From JBBIRT01 sp037441725 (lineage in GTDB: Bacteria > Desulfobacterota > BSN033 > UBA1163), in assembly GCA_037441725.1 (NCBI GenBank), contig JBBIRT010000131.1, positions 1 through 8,670 on the forward strand: DNA of 8,670 nucleotides, in the 5' to 3' direction. The notes under the pieces are model-generated. The model was not told where the DNA came from, made no database searches, and was given only the letters and a program-made list of their open reading frames with translations. Both the position numbers and the translations under genes were made by a program. The stretch's first letter is position 1. Each line of letters begins with the position of its first letter. Shown piece by piece: positions 5,778-8,670 of this stretch.

Positions 5778-7163
5778 TCATCCGGAGGGAAAGGCATACC
5801 CCCTTTCTAAAACTGGATCATCTGAATGAATCGTTTGAGAATCCCATTTTTCATTGCTATTGGCCCAATTTAGAGAGGTATCGATATATTTCACTGCGTT
5901 CTTGCCTGTCATATTCAACAACAGGAAAAGGAAGCTCCGCTTGAGGTTGATCGGAGAAAGGCTTATCAAAGAGGGAATATGCCGAAGGATCGATGAGAAA
6001 GAGTAAAACTCGTTCTGGACATATCGATGCCCCTCGGCAAGCTCCTGAGGGGTCATGTGTTTCGGTTGAAATACTACCGTATGGTGATCATAATGGTTCC
6101 AATCATAAGAGATGATTCGTCCCTGTTCTTTGAAACGTTGAAACAGGCGTGTCCCCGGATAGGGGGTGAGCACATTTAAAGCCATGGTGGGGAGTTTCGT
6201 TCTTGTTAAAAATTTTAGGGTATCATCAAAAATAGCTTTTGTATCTGTATCAAAACCCAACATAAGGGAAGGGTGAAAGGCAATCCCATGATCCTGAATG
6301 ATACGGATGGCCTCCTCAGTCTCTCTGATCGATTTAAGCGATTTATTCATCCCCGTCAAACTTGAAGGGGATACTGATTCAACCCCGAAGAATAAAGCCA
6401 CACAACCTGAAAGACGGCATAATTTCAACATCTCTCTATCCTGGGCTAAAGAGATGGAGCTCTGCCCGACCCATTCAATACCCAAGGGGACCAAAGCGTC
6501 AAATAATTTTTTAGAATATTCTGGATGTCCAGCCACATTATCATCCAAGATTAAAAAGGTCTTTGACCCAGATCGTTTGATATCCTCAACTACCATAGAA
6601 ACAGGTCTATGCCTGATTTTCCTACCGTAGAAATCTGTGACGGAACAAAATTCGCAAGCGTATGGACACCCTCGAGTCGTCATCAGTCCAACACAGTTAA
6701 ACAGCGCCTTATCAATATGAAGATCTCTCCGGGGAAAAGGAAATCTTGAAAGATCAGGCTCTGGGAAATGGTAGAACTTCTGGAGCCTTCCCTTTTTAAA
6801 ATCCTTGATGACCTCTGCCCAACAACCTTCAGCCTCTCCAATAACGACTGCATCGGCATGCTGAATGGCTTCTTGGGGCAAGATCGTAGGGTGAATTCCT
6901 CCGAGGACAACTTTCGAACCTCTCTGTCTAAACCTTCCTGATAGAGAGTAACCTCGATTTGCGGTTGCAGTCGTACAAGAGATTCCGACCAAATCGAAAT
7001 TCAAAGAAAAATTTATCTCCCCAATTTCCTCATCCACAACAGTGATATCCACATCATCGGGTGTCAGGGAGGCAAGAATATGCAACCCTAACTGAGGCAT
7101 TTTAAGGGCTTTCAATCCTTTCTTCCCAAACCGACGAGATGGTGAAACCAATAATAGATTCAT
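5778..7163 (-). CDS. B12-binding-domain radical SAM protein, substrate unknown
   Basis: The N-terminal Rossmann-like B12-binding domain (about 1-125) shows the family pattern LLLVSPS, ISCTTAT and GGIHPTILP (88-96), with VIGEAEG (107-113) closing it. The cobalamin-ligating DxHxxG motif is not evident, as in many class B enzymes. The radical SAM core (about 155-345) has the 4Fe-4S motif CPYACEFC with Cys166, Cys170 and Cys173, followed by DDN (207-209), FFGVES (258-263) and PYPGTRLF (334-341). The C-terminal part (about 350-461) includes a hydrophobic stretch (about 390-417) that may associate with membrane. Relatives include methylases and other enzymes acting on lipids, cofactors or peptides; hopanoid-methylase-like proteins share the architecture, but nothing here justifies that call. 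GAGG lies nine bases before the ATG. The gene starts a new unit beyond the terminator at 7272-7308. Confidence 0.9.
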   Translation of the reverse strand: MNLLLVSPSRRFGKKGLKALKMPQLGLHILASLTPDDVDITVVDEEIGEINFSLNFDLVGISCTTATANRGYSLSGRFRQRGSKVVLGGIHPTILPQEAIQHADAVVIGEAEGCWAEVIKDFKKGRLQKFYHFPEPDLSRFPFPRRDLHIDKALFNCVGLMTTRGCPYACEFCSVTDFYGRKIRHRPVSMVVEDIKRSGSKTFLILDDNVAGHPEYSKKLFDALVPLGIEWVGQSSISLAQDREMLKLCRLSGCVALFFGVESVSPSSLTGMNKSLKSIRETEEAIRIIQDHGIAFHPSLMLGFDTDTKAIFDDTLKFLTRTKLPTMALNVLTPYPGTRLFQRFKEQGRIISYDWNHYDHHTVVFQPKHMTPQELAEGHRYVQNEFYSFSSILRHIPSLISLSPINLKRSFLFLLLNMTGKNAVKYIDTSLNWANSNEKWDSQTIHSDDPVLERGYAFPSG

Positions 7164-7267
7164 TCGATTTATCCTCGTTTCTTAGTACTTAATATTATTT
7201 GTCAAATTGTCTATTTTTACCCGCTCCCTCCATTATGGCATGAAGGAACCATAGATAGATGCCTAAT

Positions 7268-7314
7268 AAAAAGCCCACAAAGAGTGTGTATAGAGTTCTT
7301 TGTGGGCTCTTTTT
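7268..7314. terminator. Strong hairpin terminator, probably bidirectional
   Basis: AGCCCACAAAG (7272-7282) pairs perfectly with CTTTGTGGGCT (7298-7308) over 11 bp, extendable by one or two inner pairs, around an 11-nt loop. T-tracts follow on both strands: TTTTT at 7310-7314 on + and TTTTT at 7272-7268 on -. No + strand gene ends here. On the minus strand it sits 45 nt beyond the TAG at 7353-7355 but about 225 nt beyond the TGA at 7533-7535. The remaining gene-free sequence at 7164-7267 shows no clear feature. Confidence 0.85.
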
Positions 7315-7352
7315 CCGTCCTTTAAAGGACTCTTTACAATCAATTTAATTAA

Positions 7353-7532
7353 CTAATTTATATCCTTTTCTTCAGTTAATGTCAATAGACTTTCAATCCC
7401 GCTCCTCAACCTTTTATCAGGATAAAAAGGACCCTCTATGTTTTTCTCTTTGACAAAAATAAGAATTCCTAAGACTGCCCTCTTGACGATTTTGACCAGG
7501 GATGAAGCCTTATGCAGGACTAAAAACTTGCC
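7353..7532 (-). other. In-frame open continuation past the TGA of the upstream small gene
   Basis: Directly after the TGA at 7535-7533 the same frame stays open for 59 codons, starting GKFLVLHKASSLVKIVKRAV and ending SLLTLTEEKDIN before a TAG (7355-7353). The composition is protein-like: alternating basic and hydrophobic residues, a hydrophobic patch VLGILIFV, and few rare residues. No ATG, GTG or TTG with a ribosome site lies near its beginning, so it could hardly be translated alone. The terminator lies 45 nt after the TAG. It is best read as the C-terminal part of a longer gene interrupted by TGA, whether by nonsense mutation, recoding or readthrough. A chance open frame is the alternative. 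Confidence 0.45.
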
Positions 7533-7793
7533 TCACGAAGGGAGTGTCTTCTTACACCAAACCAAATAGATTTCAAATAGCTCATTTTCCAATTCCTTGG
7601 CCTTCCTTTGAATTTCATAGAGATCGGAATAAAAGACCTCTAAACATTCTTTAATTTGGGCAAGACCATTTTGGCAGGCAATTGAATTCTCTACGAGGCG
7701 TCGCTCTCTTTCTTTACATTCTTCTATGAGGTCTTTCAATTTTTCTCTTTCTTCCTCTGTCCATTCTGAAATGATTTCGTCAACGGTCTTCAT
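7533..7793 (-). CDS. Small charged coiled-coil-like protein, possibly truncated by TGA
   Basis: Function not recognised. The 86-residue product is almost entirely helical and very rich in Glu, Lys and Arg. Its heptad-like spacing (for example EEREKLKDLIEECKERERRL, 14-33) predicts a coiled coil or helical hairpin. It has no signal peptide or membrane segment. Cysteines are at residues 26, 40, 49 and 80, without a recognisable metal motif. The start is placed at this ATG because AGGA lies six bases upstream; an in-frame TTG at 7844 has no ribosome site. The frame ends in TGA at 7535-7533 but remains open afterwards for 59 codons (7532-7356), so the true gene may be about 146 codons long. It lies about 210 bp downstream of the flavodoxin gene on the same strand and probably has its own promoter, though no clear one was found. 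Confidence 0.65.
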   Translation of the reverse strand: MKTVDEIISEWTEEEREKLKDLIEECKERERRLVENSIACQNGLAQIKECLEVFYSDLYEIQRKAKELENELFEIYLVWCKKTLPS

Positions 7794-8005
7794 CTTCCAT
7801 CCTGTGCATTTGAATTTAATTCTTGATAGGTTTATAGAAAGCAAAATTCATACCTCTTACTGCTTATCAAAGAAGAAAGAGCAATCTGATTGAAAATTCA
7901 GCGGATTGGACAATCTCTCTGTGATTTAATGATTAAATGACATCTTATGAGGTGTGAAGGGAATTACTCTTTTTATAAAAGAAATTTCCATTCCTCAGAG
8001 AACGA

Positions 8006-8479
8006 TCATCTCTCTTTCCTATCGTTTAAAGCCTTTAAAATCTTCTTTCCATATTCATCACATCTTTTCTCAACCTCTTTTTCACCTTCACCGTCCACCC
8101 GGAGTAAACCTCCAATCACCTTCATTTCATGATGATATCCCAGGGCAATTCTAAGCATCTTTAAACAATCTTTCCCATCCTTGTCCGATCCGGCAGAGGT
8201 AAAGATCCCTGCCACTTTGTTTTTCAACCTCTTTCTACCATAATGCACAATGGATTCATCTATCACCTTTTTCACCTGCCAAGCCACATTAGAAAAATAG
8301 GTTGGAGAACCCAGGATGATGCTATCATAATTTGGGAGTCGAGAGATATCAAATCCCATCGCCTCCTCTATCTCCACCTTTACCCCATTCGAATTCATCG
8401 ATTTTGCGATGGCTTCGGCCATCTTTCTCGTATTCCCATGCCCACTATAATAAAGAATTAAAACCTTTGTTAAGGCCAT
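8006..8479 (-). CDS. Flavodoxin-like FMN-binding protein (flavodoxin / NAD(P)H:quinone reductase type)
   Basis: Single flavodoxin-fold domain of 157 residues, predicted to bind FMN in the cytosol. The phosphate-binding loop after beta-strand 1 is YYSGHGNTRKMAEAIA (10-25), matching the flavodoxin signature. GSPTYFS (57-63) and FTSAGSDKDGKD (93-104) are the two isoalloxazine-contacting loops, and the latter resembles the WrbA/quinone-reductase type. The length fits a short flavodoxin or a truncated-type WrbA-like reductase (E. coli WrbA is 198). The electron donor and acceptor cannot be inferred. The start is fixed by GGAGGTGA shortly before the ATG. It has its own promoter with a perfect TTGACA and is separated from the upstream tRNA-Cys by a terminator. 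The 212 bp from its stop (8006) to the next start codon (7793) contain no clear gene or terminator. Confidence 0.92.
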   Translation of the reverse strand: MALTKVLILYYSGHGNTRKMAEAIAKSMNSNGVKVEIEEAMGFDISRLPNYDSIILGSPTYFSNVAWQVKKVIDESIVHYGRKRLKNKVAGIFTSAGSDKDGKDCLKMLRIALGYHHEMKVIGGLLRVDGEGEKEVEKRCDEYGKKILKALNDRKER

Positions 8480-8510
8480 GGTTCACCTCCAAAATTTAAT
8501 GCTTGACTCT

Positions 8511-8539
8511 AATCTATAAAAATGTCGAAAGATTGTCAA
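8511..8539 (-). promoter_or_regulatory. Predicted promoter of the flavodoxin-like gene
   Basis: On the minus strand a perfect TTGACA (8539-8534) is followed by a 17-bp spacer and TAGATT (8516-8511, four of six consensus bases). An overlapping TATAGA at 15-bp spacing is an alternative -10. Transcription would begin about 25 nt before the ATG, leaving room for the GGAGGTGA ribosome site. Confidence 0.6.
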
Positions 8540-8575
8540 CGTGAATTTTGTGGGGATACTTCTCTTTAGTGAAAT

Positions 8576-8610
8576 AAAAAAAAGGGATAACATCAATCCT
8601 TTATCCCTTT
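8576..8610 (-). terminator. Intrinsic terminator of tRNA-Cys
   Basis: On the minus strand AAAGGGATAA and TTATCCCTTT form a perfect 10-bp stem around a 10-nt loop, followed by a further run of T residues (8580-8576). It begins within ten bases of the 3' end of the tRNA, so it fits as that gene's terminator. It also insulates the flavodoxin-like gene. Confidence 0.8.
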
Positions 8611-8616
8611 ATCTTA

Positions 8617-8670
8617 GGAGGCGGCAACCGGATATGAACCGGTGAATAACGGTTATGCAGCCCGTCGCCT
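8617..8670 (-). tRNA. tRNA-Cys, anticodon GCA, 5' part outside the window; unusual bases
   Basis: The 3' two-thirds of a tRNA is visible; the 5' acceptor strand and most of the D arm lie beyond the right edge. The acceptor 3' strand TGCCGCC, discriminator T73 and T stem ACCGG/CCGGT closely match bacterial tRNA-Cys. The anticodon loop CTGCATA gives GCA at 8658-8656. Odd points are a G31-A39 mismatch closing the anticodon stem, T at position 37 (normally a purine), T at position 58 (normally A) in the T loop TTCATAT, and CCT where CCA could be encoded, so CCA would need enzymatic addition. It may be a divergent functional tRNA or a decaying copy. Its terminator follows at 8610-8576. Confidence 0.8.

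Noticed and set aside
6298..6630. 110-codon plus-strand frame inside the radical SAM gene
   Set aside because: It is antisense to the conserved radical SAM core, with no ribosome site or recognisable motif; a shadow of the real gene.
7496..7535. Confident selenoprotein call at the TGA
   Set aside because: The downstream hairpin is weak, its loop is closer to UGA than usual, no CxxU or UxxC motif is present and no sel genes are visible, so it is kept only as one option in the findings.
7794..7844. TTG start extending the coiled-coil-like protein by 17 residues
   Set aside because: There is no ribosome site before the TTG, while AGGA sits at good spacing before the ATG at 7793.
7947..8154. 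Overlapping plus-strand open frames across the 3' end of the flavodoxin-like gene
   Set aside because: They are antisense to a clear flavodoxin-fold gene and have low-complexity, His/Ser/Pro-rich translations with no ribosome site.
1..8670. CRISPR array, IS element, prophage, toxin-antitoxin or defence cluster
   Set aside because: No regularly spaced repeats, transposase or integrase motifs, terminal repeats, or paired small toxin/antitoxin genes were found on either strand.

Overview
The window looks like an ordinary housekeeping and accessory stretch of a moderately AT-rich bacterial chromosome. It has tight spacing, clear AGGAGG-type ribosome binding sites, TTGACA/TATAAT promoters and intrinsic terminators. 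The gene mix is a class II fumarase, dihydroxy-acid dehydratase, a LarA-type nickel racemase, a B12-binding radical SAM protein, a small RRM protein and a short flavodoxin. It would suit an anaerobic deltaproteobacterium-like lineage (Desulfobacterota or a relative). That placement is an inference from gene content and from the flavour of the fumarase and tRNA sequences; no phylogenetic marker is present. No phage, IS element, CRISPR array or defence cassette is visible.

Layout: positions 1-203 hold a promoter and two inverted repeats in front of fumC (+). The 3' end of fumC doubles, on the other strand, as the rho-independent terminator of a tRNA-Leu(UAA) gene (-). ilvD (+) follows and overlaps tail to tail by 20 bp with a LarA-family gene (-). 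From there to the right edge every gene is on the minus strand. Read 5' to 3' (right to left), they are a tRNA-Cys cut by the window edge, its terminator, a promoter and flavodoxin-like gene, a small charged coiled-coil-like protein whose frame stays open past its TGA, a strong hairpin terminator, the radical SAM gene, the RRM gene with a small basic protein gene behind it, and finally the LarA-like gene.

Functionally, fumC belongs to the TCA/fumarate pathway and ilvD to branched-chain amino acid synthesis. The LarA homologue keeps every Ni-pincer ligand and catalytic residue of lactate racemase, but its cofactor-maturation genes are not here. The RRM gene and the basic-tailed gene look like a two-gene unit. 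No single multi-gene system ties the window together.

The points most worth a second look are: the in-frame TGA in the 7353-7793 locus, which is followed by 59 more protein-like open codons and then a terminator; the tRNA-Cys with changes at normally conserved positions; and the tRNA-Leu terminator embedded in the fumC coding sequence, which supplies part of a FumC C-terminal tail.
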